Positions 46,701-61,700 of a DNA stretch of 64,000 nt are shown piece after piece. A program made the translations under genes and the position numbers. The DNA lies in assembly GCA_964023205.1 (NCBI GenBank), contig OZ026835.1:42753083-42817082 (forward strand). Reading direction: 5' to 3'. Below the pieces are notes generated by a model. That model worked only from the letters and a program-made list of their open reading frames with translations. It ran no database searches and was not told where the DNA came from. The stretch comes from Lutraria lutraria. Lineage: Eukaryota > Mollusca > Bivalvia > Venerida > Mactridae. The first letter of the stretch is position 1; every line of letters starts with the position of its first letter.

Positions 46701-49700
46701 AAACTTGTCTATAAAGACCACTTTTGGTTAAACTAATGAATGTGGTCTTTATTCAGAGGTAAACATACTCTTAATACTCTTGGTATTGGGAAATTAAAAC
46801 TGGTGTTCACAAGAGGTCTAAAACACAAGTTTGACAGTACTTGAAAATTTCAGTGAACAGATAGTCAATCATATTGTACTGTAAATTTTCTTTCTAGTGT
46901 AATTTGTAAAAATACCTAAGTGATTAATTAACTGAAACTGTTTATACAAATGTATACGTGGCCATCCTTAAAAAATACTTTGTTTAGGTAACGCTACCTA
47001 CTCATATAAAGCGGGCCTTCCCAACTTTCGTTTTGGGCTCTCAGTAAAAAAATAATTTCCTACTTACCTACCCACTCGAAATTCTCAGGGCTACAGCAGA
47101 CAAACATTTTTAAGGATGGCCCAAGTAAATCATTACTACATTGAAACCAGATCAACATAGAAAACAGGACAGATAAGAATCTTACAAAAGTGAGGGAAAA
47201 AACAAGATATACATACTTATAGAAGGCAGATTGACTTGTATATTTATAGTGTTCTGGTATCTGTCCAACAGATAGTAGAAACGACTTCGATCAAATGACA
47301 CAGATGTTTCTTCCTCTGTGCCATTTAACTCGATGTAAACCTGAAATAAACCCATACATGACTAATTCATGAAACGATAGATAACTACAGTACATAAAGC
47401 ATCAGTAATGGAGCGTATGAGGATATATCCAGCTAAGATCATTATATGAAACCAACAGTAATAAACATTTCAATTTGAAGTTTTCCAAGTTCTACTTTTT
47501 AACAAAATATAGGTACAATAAGACCATCCTTGGAATATTTGTGTTTGTGGTCATGCAACCAACTTAATAAAAAATCCTTTGACCAAAAACAATTTTGTTC
47601 TTTGTTCTAGCACATCGTTTGCAGCACAAAGCATATCAAATTGCCCAAGTAACTGCCAACTATTAAAAAAGTTGGGTTGTATGACTGCAAACCATTATTC
47701 TTTTAAGAAGGCCTAACTCTTAATTCATATGTTGTTATTCACAATCAAGATACTGTGGAATCATCAATTTTCATTGGGGATTTAATGTCGTGGATTTCAT
47801 GGGTCGGCTCATCCACGAAATCAAATCCCCACGAATTTAAATGCAGAGATAAGGCATTTCTTTTCAAAAATCAAAATCCACAAATTTATGTCCCCACGAA
47901 ACAGCCATTTCAGTAAAAACCACGAAAATTGAGCACAACATAAATAAATGAAACTACAGTAACATAATTGAAACATGAGATTTTGAGAGCATAACACTGC
48001 CAAACCAAAGAAACAAGACAGAGGCAGGGCGAGTAAAGCTCATCTTGATCACTTTAGGTTCAGGTGAGCTAAAAATGTACTCATTTTTGTACTGACAACT
48101 CAAAAGTTCTTAAATGGATACAAGACATTAACCAAAATCTTAAGTGAAAATTCTGTCCAGCGTAGAATCCGTTATACCTTGTTTGTTTTGAAGAATCCTT
48201 CACTCTTCAGTGTTTTCATGGGACTATACAATAGTTTAAGATCATTATGAAATCTTTCCAACACACAGCGCATATCTGCCTTCTGCAAACCCAACACCTA
48301 CAATAAAAAAGTACCAACTTTTTATTTGTTTATATTAATAATGTATATCAATGACTATTAATAGACCTGAAAAATCATAGAAACACTAGTCTTAAGAGTA
48401 TCTCATTTTTGTGAGTTGAACTTTTTTCAACTCCACTAGGCCATCACTCACTGAGTGCATGAATTTTAGACACGGAACTAAGTGCTTTCGTTATCTAAAA
48501 CTGCAGTGAAAAAAGTTTTCATTTTACGAGATATTTATTTTTGAGGTCATAAATAGAAACTTCTGCATTAAGTTTTACTCACATTAGTAATTTCAAACAT
48601 TCATTTCATGGAATCTTATTTTTAAAAGGAAGCTCACAGAAATTAATTTTTTTGCAAATAAACAAGGTATTAAATTCACAGGAAACATACGGTTTAATGA
48701 AACTTGAATTAGACAGTTAATCATATCCATTTTAAGCTATAACAAAATGCAAAATACATTACAATTAAGAACATGTACTAATACCAATATTCAGAGTGCA
48801 TTTGACCAACATTTACCTGAGCCACAAGTTGTTTGAATTCTTCCACAGTCTGAACTAAGTATGCTCTAACTGTAGCAGGTGGCTCAATAATGGCATCTTG
48901 TCCAATATCAGCGATGTATACCTTCACTGTGACACCTTGAAAGTAAAAACACAATGAGCTTGTACTTGTTTTAATGCAAAAATATCTGTCAGAAAATCAT
49001 CCAGTAAGGTTAAAATGTAAAAAATGACAGACAAGTCATGCAAATATACAGAAATACTGGAGAGGACATTACATGGTTAATAATATTAAATATCAGTATT
49101 ATAAAATGGTGTGACAACAGTATTTAAAATAAGATACCATATCATGCTCATTAATACCAGGTATAATGCAAAAAGGGATCAGATATCCCTTTTTTTCAAT
49201 TGTGCTCTGCCACCCCCCTAAAAACTGTATAGTAATGACATGGAATGAAGGTTAACATCAAGTATCACATAGAATTACTGCTGGTATGCGTAACGATGCA
49301 CTTTCATGCGTTAAAAATTCCCTGGATATTTTTCACTAAATATTCTATCCCACATCTACTAGACAGAACTTCATTTTTTACATTGATTAACATATAAATC
49401 TACCTCCAGGTTTGTATTCTTGAAATGTTTGCTCTGGTCTTCGTGTTTCTAACAGAAGATCAAAACTGTAGCTTTGTTTCACACCACCAAGAAGCGTTTC
49501 CATAGGAACTTCGTCCGAATCTTCAAAAGAACATTCCAATGTGTCCTGGTATTCATCATACTTCACAATACGACAGCAATCTCTTGTGACGCTTCCTTCT
49601 AATTCAAATATCTATACAAAAAGAATATCAATACAAATATCCATACAAATTTCCATACAAAAAATATATATACAAATATCTATACGAACAGAATATCTAC

Positions 49701-52700
49701 ATACAAATTTCCATACAAATATCTATACAAACAGAATATCTGCATAAAAATGTCCACACAAATATCTATACAAACAGAATATCTACATACAAATTTTCAT
49801 ACAAATATCTATACAAACAGAATATCTGCATAAAAATGTCCACACAAATATCTATACAAACAGAATATCTACATACAAATTTCCATTTCGGCTGATAATT
49901 GGCTGACTTAGAGAGCGGACACTGAATATTTAGTCAATTTTCAATGTATCAAGGGGCATAACTCAGAAGTACCTGGTGCGATAGGGCTGGTTATGGAACT
50001 GGATGGAGATCTCATGCCGACTAACATTCCAATAAAGTTTTATGAAGATTGGATGATGACTGGTCAACTTAGAGAGCAGGCTCTGCATTATTAGTCGATT
50101 TTCAATGTATCAAGATGCATAACTCAAAAGTGCCTAGGTCGACTGGGCTGGTTATCAAACTTGACCGCGATCTCATGGCTATAAACATTTCCATGAGGTT
50201 TGATAAGGATCCGAATAAAACTGTTTGAATTAGAGAGCAGACACTGCTGTGATGCTGCCCGTCCACCAACCTGCCCGCCCACCATGGATGTTCCCATAAT
50301 ACAACCCATCTTTCTTATGGGCGTATAAAAACTAAACTAAACTAAAAAAAAAAATTATGCAAGATCAGTGAAATAAGATAAACTAAACATGATTGTATTA
50401 ACAGTTTTTTTTTTTTTTAGGTTAATTAGTTCACAGATAAAGGCCATTTACTAACCTTGTAAGCCATGTCTGTGGCTTCAGTCAGTGTCTTCTCTTTATG
50501 TATCTCTAATTTATGATCCATTTTCTTCTTCTGTCCAGGGTGTAGACAAAATACCTTTATCTGTTAATAGGAGGGAAGTATGGTCAGTGATAAAAAAAAA
50601 AAAAATAAAATAAAAAAAAGAACAAACAAAAAACTAAGCACAAAATAAAGCACTAAGACAAATAGACTTTATTTTAATAAGATCTAAAACACGTTCTTGT
50701 CTTCAGTTGCAACAGAAAATTAAAATTTGTCATTTGAGTTTTGTCTTGAAACATCGCATCATTCGAAGTATTACTGAGTTTAGGGACAAAAACAGATGCA
50801 TACAGTCAATTCTTTATGAAATGTTGGCCAATGCTAGAAATAAGAATCAATAGAATTTTTAAAAGATGATATAACCTTGCAGGTGGATTTGTCCATTTCT
50901 TTCTGTTTACGATCAGCTTCCTCCTTGTCATTTAGTTTCCTTAATTCCACTTTTACATGTTCAGGAAAATCTTCACCAGCTAGGAAATCTACAACAAACA
51001 AAATAAGTATCTTCAGGCTAAAGAAGAGTCTATGATGAGTATACCCTTCCATGTTAATTTGACGATAATGTTGATTTTCGTCTACATGTGGAGTAGTTGC
51101 CAGTTCCTTGTCAAAGGGTAAGTTATAACTAGTCAGAAATCCATCCAGGAAAACATGTTAAGGTGAATTGGCCACATTATTTAACTGAAAAATTGCTGAA
51201 AACGATGTTTCAATTTTGTATTATTAGAAAGTAAATGTTTGAGTGACACAACTTTCCACGAAACACAGGCAACCTTAAATGAATTTATTAGCAAATAAAG
51301 AATGGATGTGATTTACTTGATTATTATATGTATGTTCATCAAATTGCTACACTTACCAACATTTCTATCCTTGTCAACTTGCCTATACATCAACATGTAT
51401 GCATTAGCTGAACTGCAATTATTATAGAAAGCAAATAAGTTTTACAAAGACACAATAAATATTTTGGTTACATACTTATAACCTTAACAAAATCTGGCAC
51501 CCAACCTTTAACCTTATCACAAATTTGGTAACATGCCTTTATTTGCAGGAAAATCTTTTTCATGAGTTTCATAATAAGTTATTTTAACTTGCTTGGCATA
51601 AGTTTTAACAACTAAAATAAGTTTTTGAAGAGACCAGCTCATATGTACAAATGATCAAGGTAACTTGGCACGGCATTCTTGTGTAAAACAATATACAACT
51701 ACAGCAGATTCTTGTTTACATGAACTCACATAAGTTGTCTATGAAATGTTAAACAGTTTGTTTGTTTGAGAATGAGCTTTACGTCCCTTTTCAACAGTCA
51801 GTCGTATGAGGCTGACAGTTCACCAAATCATTGTTCCTGGAAAGAACCAGTACTAGACTCCCATCCTCCGTAAGCAACTGGTTACTTTCTCACATAAAGA
51901 GACATGGTCAGAAGCTGGACTAGAACCTAGACACTCTATCAGTGAGAGGTTACAGTGATTTGAAGTCAGCGACCGTAACCACTCGACAACGGAGGCAGGG
52001 CGAACATTTAAACGGAGTTTATACATACCTGGCATATGTTGATGAATAGTATCCTCTGTTTGTTGTAGTTCCACCGTAAGTTTTTCTTATATCATCAAAT
52101 GTTATCTACAACACAATCAAAAACAAAACTTCACTATATGTTTTATACAACCATTGAAAATTTACTAATCAAGATGAACTGAATTTGATCATACAGACAG
52201 ACAGAGATTTGACTGTAAAATACAGATATTTGAGTTATGGTTCTTGAATAATGTGGTTGTGTGTTATATTCAATGCAGAAAATCAAAAATAGAAATTTGT
52301 AAGTGATAATATATTAATGTAAATAAAACAGATACCATATCACATGACTTATGTATTATCACATGACTTGTAAAATACATCACATGACTTACCTGTGAAA
52401 CATGCTGATCATTAAAGCTGTACCACTGACCGTCACTTAAACACCTATCAAAGACACGGTAAAACAAATTTGTAATAAATGAAATCAATTTCCTTCCACA
52501 ATATTGAATATATCATTTACTTTGTTCTGATTAATTTGGGCAAATTAATAGGATATTTTAATACAAACTGTAGTAACGATGTTTTAATGCATGCAAGTAT
52601 CCTAATAAGTATCATTACAGATCTAATATTAACCACAAAATAAAATGTCAATTCTGCTAATAAAGGCAAGACTTTGGAAAGCAGACATGTCGCCTTTATT

Positions 52701-55700
52701 GATAGATAGCCATCACTCAGATGTTCAAAATAATCAAATAGGATTTTCAAAGAATGGCCTTTATTCACAGGGTGGCCTTGTTTCAGATTGACTGCAAACA
52801 CAGATAGTTCAAGTAGTATAACATGTATTATTTAAACAGCTGATTAACGATAATTACTTGATATAGGCATAATAATGTCCACCAGCAGCACTTCCTGAAT
52901 GTATCATAATAGAGAATAATTCATACACATACGGACCCTGCAATCATATAAATACAAAATATAATAAATTAATTATTATATCCAATTGCGATTAACAAAA
53001 AAAAGTACAAAGGTGATTAAAATCAATAAAATTCTCACATTAATTTTTATCAATCAAATCTTAAGATAAATAAACAAAATAATGATTTAAGGAACGACAT
53101 ATATCAAGGTTTCTTAATTCTAGCGACCATGCTTAAACTTACAAACACAACATACATTATTAGAAATAATTCACAATTCACAACATTACTGGTTTCTTGC
53201 TATACCAATCCACTCCTGCCAGTGCTTGGTTTAAGCACCCTGTGTATAATTGTGTTAACTATATAATAAACAACTCGAGGTCTAGTATTTGGTCAGTAAA
53301 TACATGTAACTAGTAATCCTTATCCCCCCCCCCAACCTTTACATAATCTATCACAACATTCCATGTATTTTTTATCATGTTAGTATTTTCCAGATGAACA
53401 CAAATCTTGGTATCACATACTAATAACAACCAACAACAAAGAGCTATGTACAACAATATCCATTTCAATCTAATTACAAGAACTGTTGATTTATTTGTAA
53501 ACTTAATGCTACCAAATACTAAAGCCTATACTCTACTTGTTGCGTCATAGTTCTGTGACTTGAGATTAGTGAATTATTGATTAACTTCGGACACTGAGGG
53601 AGTAAATATAGTTCAGTTTACACATATCTTCTTTACTTCACAGAGGATCTTCAATGACTACAATAACATCTTTAATGGTCACCAGATGTCTTCGAATTAG
53701 TGCCCGAAATGATTTTTTCCTTCTTTAAGTATTTTTGGGACAACCTAGTTTCCTTCATGAACTATCTAATTGGGCAACCTGTCACAAAAAATTAATTTAA
53801 AGACTGCTGACCAGTCAATACAGTTTGAATATAGATGTTTAACTTACTTTAACATTTAAATGTTGAGCATTCTTGCTGTTCAGAGAATCATTAGATAGAC
53901 TAGAATCTTCATTACATGATCCAACAGAGTTTGATACTTCCATCTCTATTCCTTCATCTATGGCTGAAATATATATTCTGGGAAATAAATCTAATGTCAA
54001 CCTTAATGCTGTGTAATCACAGTATTTAATTTATGTACTCACCCATTCCAAGGTAGGCAGTAGTGTCAAATCCGCAGGTTTTTATTTCCAATATTTTGGG
54101 AACCTGACCCATACTGTTGGAATTGGGAATTTCAGCAATGTTTTGTTAAAAATTGGGCAAGTATGTGTGACTGCAATTGTGCTATATTTGAATTAACACA
54201 AATCATCACTGACCATGATGGGAACTTTCAATTATTTTCAAGTCTCTAAAAGTGAAAGATCTCTTGTTTTTCAAAGATCTTAGTTATTAATATTATTATT
54301 CATTTTTGGAAGTTTCAATTAGGAATTTTCGTCTGTAAATTGGGAGTAAAAGATACTGTCCAACATAAGCAAAGCAATATACCCACTTTTCTTCTAAACG
54401 GGGCAGAACAAAACTGAAAGTAGAAATAGACACATAAATATACATAATGCAACCAACCGTCATCATTACATTGATCTTTCTCTATAGATTCTGTTTCTAT
54501 CACTTCAGGTTTACTTTCCTCTGTTTCTTCAACATCAACAGCCAGATCTTCTATCAAATAATTTACATCCAAGGTCTCAGGAAATGTCATCCTGTAAAAG
54601 TTAAATTTAATGTGCTCATTACAGTATTTTTTGCCAGTATTGAGGGAAGAGGTTGATAAAATATATTACAGGCGCATACTGATCGAAATGAAGTTTTTTT
54701 TAGGTCCAATGTAGACCATTTTGTCTTCGTTAAATCAGATTTCTCAGCTTAGATTAATTTATACAGCAGGCATAATGCCCTTTGCATAGTTCATACAAAT
54801 CTCATCATTTCTTCTATAACCGAAACCATCATAAAAGTTTGGTTTAATTTGACAAAACATTAATCCAGTAACTTATTTTTTCATACAAAATTTTTAACAC
54901 TTATGAACACTCTTTTAAGATGACAATATTATATATCTAGCAATGTCATGTGACAAAGTATATATGTACAAAGCCATATCATGCTTGTTGAATTGGACCA
55001 AGGCTATCAAATTGATTTTTTTTCAACTTTTAACAACCAGAATTTATCCATAGCAACAATTATTACATCAACATTCTACTTACTTGTCATTAAGTTTAAT
55101 TCTATGCATCGTACTGTAATCAAAGTCAAATCTTTTCATTTGTAATGTTAACAGATAAGGGAAGGACATTATCTTCAAACCCTGAAATTTACAAAATCAG
55201 TATTAACATACAGGCCATATCAAACATATATAGAAGACAGGAAAATGGTAAACGTAACAATCAAACCCGAGAACTAAGGTCAGCAAAGGGAGATAAAAAA
55301 TATTACCTTTGCGCATAGCTGGTCTTAATTCTGGGGCTAATTTGTTCTATTTTATCTGACAATAAATTCAGGCTAAAAAGTGCACAGATTTCAATATTTA
55401 AGCCATTGTTTAGAAGTGGCTGTTAACACTAGATGATTGAGGCGACTATTAACACATGTTTATTGATGTGACTATTAACACATATTTATTAATGTGACTA
55501 TTAACACATGTTTATTGAGGTGGCTATTAACACATGTTTATTGGGTGGCTATAAACACAAGATTATGGTAACAGTTTACACAGAGAACTACAATGTTTGG
55601 ACTCAAATTAAAAGTTTGTAAAACCAGTTTAACCAACATTATAAAACAAATTTTGCTGAAAAAAAAACATCATTTCAATGCTCAATTCTGGATACTATGA

Positions 55701-58700
55701 TAATTGAAATACCTTATGAGCGTCACACTTTTTGTTACATTTTTCACAGAAATATTGATCACGACCTTCTAAAGTTTCAGGCTGAACAAATGCTTCTATA
55801 GCTTCATGCTGAAATAAACCAGAGAAGGTTATAAAAAATATCAAAAAATATTTCATCAAGACTAAATACATTAATCACAGAAATAACACAAAAAATGCTA
55901 TTACCTGTCTTTTAAAGAGCATTTCAAAAACTCTAGACTATTACTGAACAGGGACTAATTTAAAATGTTGAATCAACTAGAAAAAAATAGTACTGGCCTA
56001 AAATCTTAAATTTATTGACTAAAATCTTCAGTAAAAATCAAAGAAACTTTACTGGACGTGATGGCTTGTAATTCAATAAATTAAACCAGACGAGGCATGA
56101 AATATTTTGCTGAAGAACATGGGACTGACAGTCTTAATCTTTAGGCATCAACTGCTAAAGTTAACTGGACAAGATTCACAGATGCTCTTAGTTTCAACAA
56201 ATAGAGAATATAAGTATGAAAGAACTACAGCGCCGCCATCACTCAACTGTTCATCACCTCAGTGGGATCTGTCAACCTATGAAGTTTCATGTTGCTACCT
56301 CTTATGGTTTCTGAGTTTTGAGCTACATTCAAGTTTTTGCACAGAGGCAGACAACACAGATACCACAGCGATCGTACTAGTTAGACTTTTTTCCTTGAAA
56401 AAAGCCGAGCTAAAGATGTAATCTATCTTAGAAAATGCCTTATACTTACAATACTTTTATAAGCGGTGGTTGATCCAAATGGACGTATGACTAGAGGTAT
56501 ATCAAGGTAGGTATCCACACGAGCACTCTCATTACCACACTGAAATATAAACATAAACAATGTTTCTTTTGTCTTCGACTTTGTGGGCCCGCCCAGCTAG
56601 CTCAGTGGATAGAGTGTTCGTCTACTGATCAGGAGGTTGTGAGTTCGAACCCTGGGCATGGCTTACAGTGTCTGTGACAAATTTGACAGACTATATTACA
56701 TCCTATGTTAAATTGTCACACACCTATGAATTATGTGGGATAGCTTGGCAGAAGCTTACGGATAGAATGAGGTTAGTACTGGTTAAGGCCTAAATGAAGT
56801 CCAGGAAAGCTGGTTAGGATAACTGCCCGCCATGATATAAGTGAAATAATGTTGATAATGGCGTTAAACCCTACATAACAAACATCTACTTTGTGATCTT
56901 TTTTCCCTTCATTCAAATGACACCACAGACTACTTATGGCTGTTGTCTACTAGTTACTGCAGACTTGTAACATGGTGATTCAGGCTCGAATTTTGATTCC
57001 ATATCCTTTTTACAAAAATGTCTTTTTCTACGGTTATATGGACCACAGTGCGGCTCCTAGTGGAAAGGGCAAGCAAGAATGGCTAGAATATAGTCTAAAA
57101 CTGGTTAGGTGAACAGATTGCTATATAACTGCAACAGACTTACATATACATCCAATATGCACACTTGTTTCAACAAAAATATACCTTATGTATCTTTATA
57201 GACTACATCTATATAAACGCAACTCTTTCCCAGCCCCTTGAACAGGCCCCCAAAAGAATTAAACCTACCTCTAAACATTTAACGTAATCTTTCATTTTCC
57301 CTTGATATAATTGATTGATGAGTTGTTCTTGATCGTTTCCTTTCCAGGATACTTCCAAAGCGTCAAACATTACACGACATAACTCCTGTACATCATGTTG
57401 TTGCCATACTGGTATAATTATACAACAAATATAATAAATTAACTCATACAATAAGAATATCATGACATTTCAGTATTGGGTCTGAGATGATATCTAAGTC
57501 CCAGATAAGTCTTCACAAAAATTTTTTTTAAGCACAGGTCATTCAGGTGAAAATGCAAACTTTACTGGTCAGTTTAAATGTACTTTTAGTTTTAGAGTGA
57601 TTTAGATATTGCATTTTTGTTGTTGTGAAATATGATGAAATTATCACTGAAATTTTTGCTGGACTGAACTTTTCCATGGACTGATGCCCATTTCGATCAG
57701 TCCTCGGACTGGAGTTGAATTAAAAACTGGACAAGTGAATACTTATTTTTTCATCAAAGGTTAAAGAAAGGATGACTGACTAGCGAATTATTGAGTCAAT
57801 ATGATACCAGTCTGTGAATTAAGGATTTAGACCTACTTGTCCGAATCACCAAAAGTGAATAGTTTTCCTTTATACTCTATAATTAATTACTTCAAAAGTT
57901 ACTTGTCCGAATCAATAATTACTTGTCCAAGACAACCGGACATGTGCTAATTTCACAGACTGTGATACAATTAATTTCATAAAAACAAGATGCAGTGTTC
58001 AATAAACTCATATTCTTCCAGTGACAAGGTTGACTTAACTTCTTACTGACAAACAGCAATCACTGTATGCCCTGACATCATTTGTAGCCAGGGACATCAA
58101 ATACTTACCCTCAGAACTGTCCCATCCGAAGCTTTTGGTGAGGTCTGTTGTTTCCACTGCTCGCTTTTTGCTTGTCTATGTAAAAATGTATATGTATTAA
58201 TATAAGCTAGCATTAACACAGACAGAAAAGGTTATCACTCTTATGAATCTTAAAATAAATATTGCATTCAAAAAATGAATTAATCAAATAAGCTTTATAA
58301 ACTGTAGTATACCGTAATCATTAATGTATAGTATGTACTGGTATCTGTATATAAGATGATGGTTAAATTCAGCTCACAAGCAAAAAACTTATATCTTTTA
58401 GCAATAGATTTCCTTTCATTTTGACATGTTTTACCAAAGGTGAACATTGAAAAATTTAATGTTAATGTGCAAAAAGATAGGAGGGACAGATAAAAAACTG
58501 AGTTATATTAATGAACACCAAAGCATGAAATCACCATAAATATTAAAGTTCTGACCTACCTGTAGAAGCAAGAAGAGCCTCTGTAGTTGATATGGGATAT
58601 TCTTCACACCAGCACCACTATCAAAATGGAATTTATAAATAGCATTCCTAAATTCTGGTGTCATAAATAATGTCTGTATCAAACTGTTCAGATAACATGT

Positions 58701-61700
58701 CATAGCTTGATTCACAAGGCCAACATAACCTGCAATGATAATGAGATAAGTACAATATTAGAGTCCCAGAGATGTTGTCTGAAAATGTATCAGTTACAAA
58801 TCTGACAAGCGACCAGTGATTTTTTTCGCCTGATTGGGAAAGGTACCGGTTACAGACTGATTGGGAAAATTTTGTGGCGTTTTGAACCGAATTGGGATTC
58901 TTACATAAATTGGGAATTTTTACATAACAAAGACATTTATATTATTAACTGCTCCACTTTGGTTTTCATTTCAGCACTGAATATTGCAATAAGTTTAAAG
59001 AACAATAACCGTTTTTTATGAAAAAAGAAAATTCTGCACCTGACTGGGAATTTTTTCCCTTTGAAATTGGGAATGATGGATTTTGTTTGTTTGATATTTG
59101 GAAGGTACATTTTACGGGTATCAACAAAGAAGGAAAAAATCACTGAAGTCTTTTTAAAATGCTACTATAAGACAAATTTCCAAGTCCAAAATCTTTCTAA
59201 CATCAAGACTCTAGGTCGAAGCACAAAATCAAGGCAGCATTTAAGATGTACATGACTGAGTTTGGATTGAACCCACACCACTGTAGCAAATGTAACAAGC
59301 AATTACAAAACAAACAGTCTTAACAATAGTATCATCTTATGAGTTTTATGGTAAATCTTTAATTCACTTTAAAAATATCCTCTAACATAGTCATGACGGA
59401 GAAAATTTAATGCTGAAATCATAATTTGTTTGTTTTACAGATTTATTTTAACAAATACCACTACACTTATGCTAGAATTTTAAGTATAATGTCAAGTATT
59501 AAAGAGATTGATAGAAGCCTATCAGGCTATGATGGTCTATTCATGCTTGGCAACCTGTTTTGTCATAAATATAACAAGACAACAAACTTGCAATTTTTCA
59601 CACTTTATGGAAACTGGTATTTCATAGTGATGTTCTGATTAATCATTTATTTAACGAATCATTGACGAATGGTCTTTGGCATGAAGATGCTCCCATTTCC
59701 TCAACAAATTGTTGATTTCTGTACATAGTTGTCGTTCATAACTACAATACTGCAGACCTTACACGGTTTTACTTTAAAGATGATGCTGTTCAAGCTGTAA
59801 CTGTAAATGCAGCATAATTCTGGCCCAGTGTGGTTTGTGTAATAATCAGTATAGTTTGATGTGATGTTTACTCAAACATCTAAATAATGTTAAATCATTT
59901 AATATTTCAATTCTTATTGATTTTGTGCTATTCGATTGTTGTAAGGGATGTTAAATTCATGCAATAGTAACATATTTGATCATGTCTTATTTAATCAGTT
60001 TTAATCAATTAATCACTGACTTTTGCCTCTGATTAATCAACGAAATATTCATGTACTGATTACAATCACTAGTATTTCATATTCTTGATCAGACAAACAT
60101 ACTAACAGCAGAGGTTGTAACAAAGCAAATTCTTAATCTTGAAAATTAGCTGGGGGCCTAAGGACAACCACTCCTCCATGTCACAGTGTTAGACCATTTT
60201 GGCCCCTATAATTTGGGACATGTACAATACCAAGACAGTAGCATTAGACTTTAGAGGATTTCCTCAACTTGGGCTCAAGTATTGAGAAAATATTGTGCTA
60301 AGATTATCATGCCATATTTTTGTCCCAAGCTGGATTTGTCCCAACCCAATACAGCATCCCCCCCCCTGCAAAACACCTTGGATTTCAAATGGTATACTTG
60401 CCTTACATAACATCAATCTCTGAAGTGCACTCAGTGCCTTAAAATCCAGATTTCTGGAGCAATCCAGAAAATTGCAACCCTGAAACTAAGACAAAATCAG
60501 CCAAAAAAAACAACAAGTAGTAACAAAAGATCTTGAAAATAAGCCATGAACATTTAGTGAGAAATTCTGGCACAGGTTGCAGACCTGCACGGAAGAGTGA
60601 CTAACTCACCTGTGTCTGATTTCATGAGGGCAGAAGAATAGGAGAAATCAGAAGAATAAGCAGAGGATGTAGATGAGACACTGTTATATGCTGGACGAGG
60701 TTCTAATGTTGTATTATTACTGAAGTATGTTGTAGAGTCAAGGCTTGATGATCCAGTGGCTCCCCCATCAGAATCACTCCATGCCTACATGTAGAAACAA
60801 CATAATAAATTAAGTTAATAAAACTATAACCACTGAGTTATTTACACTTACAAAACAAATAAAAATCAGTGTCTACCTTATATTTTCTAATGAATGGCTT
60901 TGAAGTGTTCCAACTACTTTTTTCTAATTTAATGCATTACAGTCGAGGCCGTCTTAAATAACCTTCTTTGGGATGCAGCTAATATGGTCATAGTAAGACA
61001 GCCAGTCATATAACACAGCCTTAACTATCTGACCTATACAGAATTTTAAAGTAAAAGCGTATGGTGTCAAATGTCAAAGAAAGGTGTATGTGCAATTCAA
61101 ATGTGTTTATTTTAATATTACAGGCATATATCAAGAGATAAAATAATATTAAAATATAATGTACTGATGTTTAATCAATAAAAGATATTATTCACAGATG
61201 ATAAAACTTCACTGCATGAAACATCACATGAAACAATTCATGTGTTTCTACCCAGAAAGTCTGTGATCACTGACTGTTTCGGCTTCACAAACATAATTTT
61301 AACAATTTATCTAATTCCTCGATTGCATTGAGTTTTTCATTTAATGTTAAAACAATCCGCTTTTGTTTAGTCGCCATTTTTCCTGTACATTGGATGTGTC
61401 ACTATTATACATTATACAGATGTGTGCAAAAGACTTGTACTGTTGTATACAATCAGAATGCAATTGATAATTACTGACTACATGTATAGCCGTGAGGGGT
61501 GTTAACTGGACCGTTTCAAAGTCGTTTATCACACCCGACTTTACACACAATGTATGTGTTAAGGAGCAATCATCATGGTCATATAACACGTAACACAGCA
61601 TGTCGTTATATAGAACCCAATCATAGAGTGAAAACACACAGGAGCAAAAAAGTACAGTCGTATAACACAGCATGTCGTTATATAGAACCCAATCATAGTG

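Noticed and set aside
49541..49747. Plus-strand ORF rich in SIQISIQ
   Set aside because: Antisense to exon w17 and the 43-bp minisatellite.
56591..56657. A true tRNA gene
   Set aside because: The tRNA-like fold continues into a conserved SINE body also present at 24088 and 31995, so it is a SINE head.
59061..59638. Plus ORFs of 64 and 70 codons in intron w2
   Set aside because: No domain, no splice logic, AT-rich composition.
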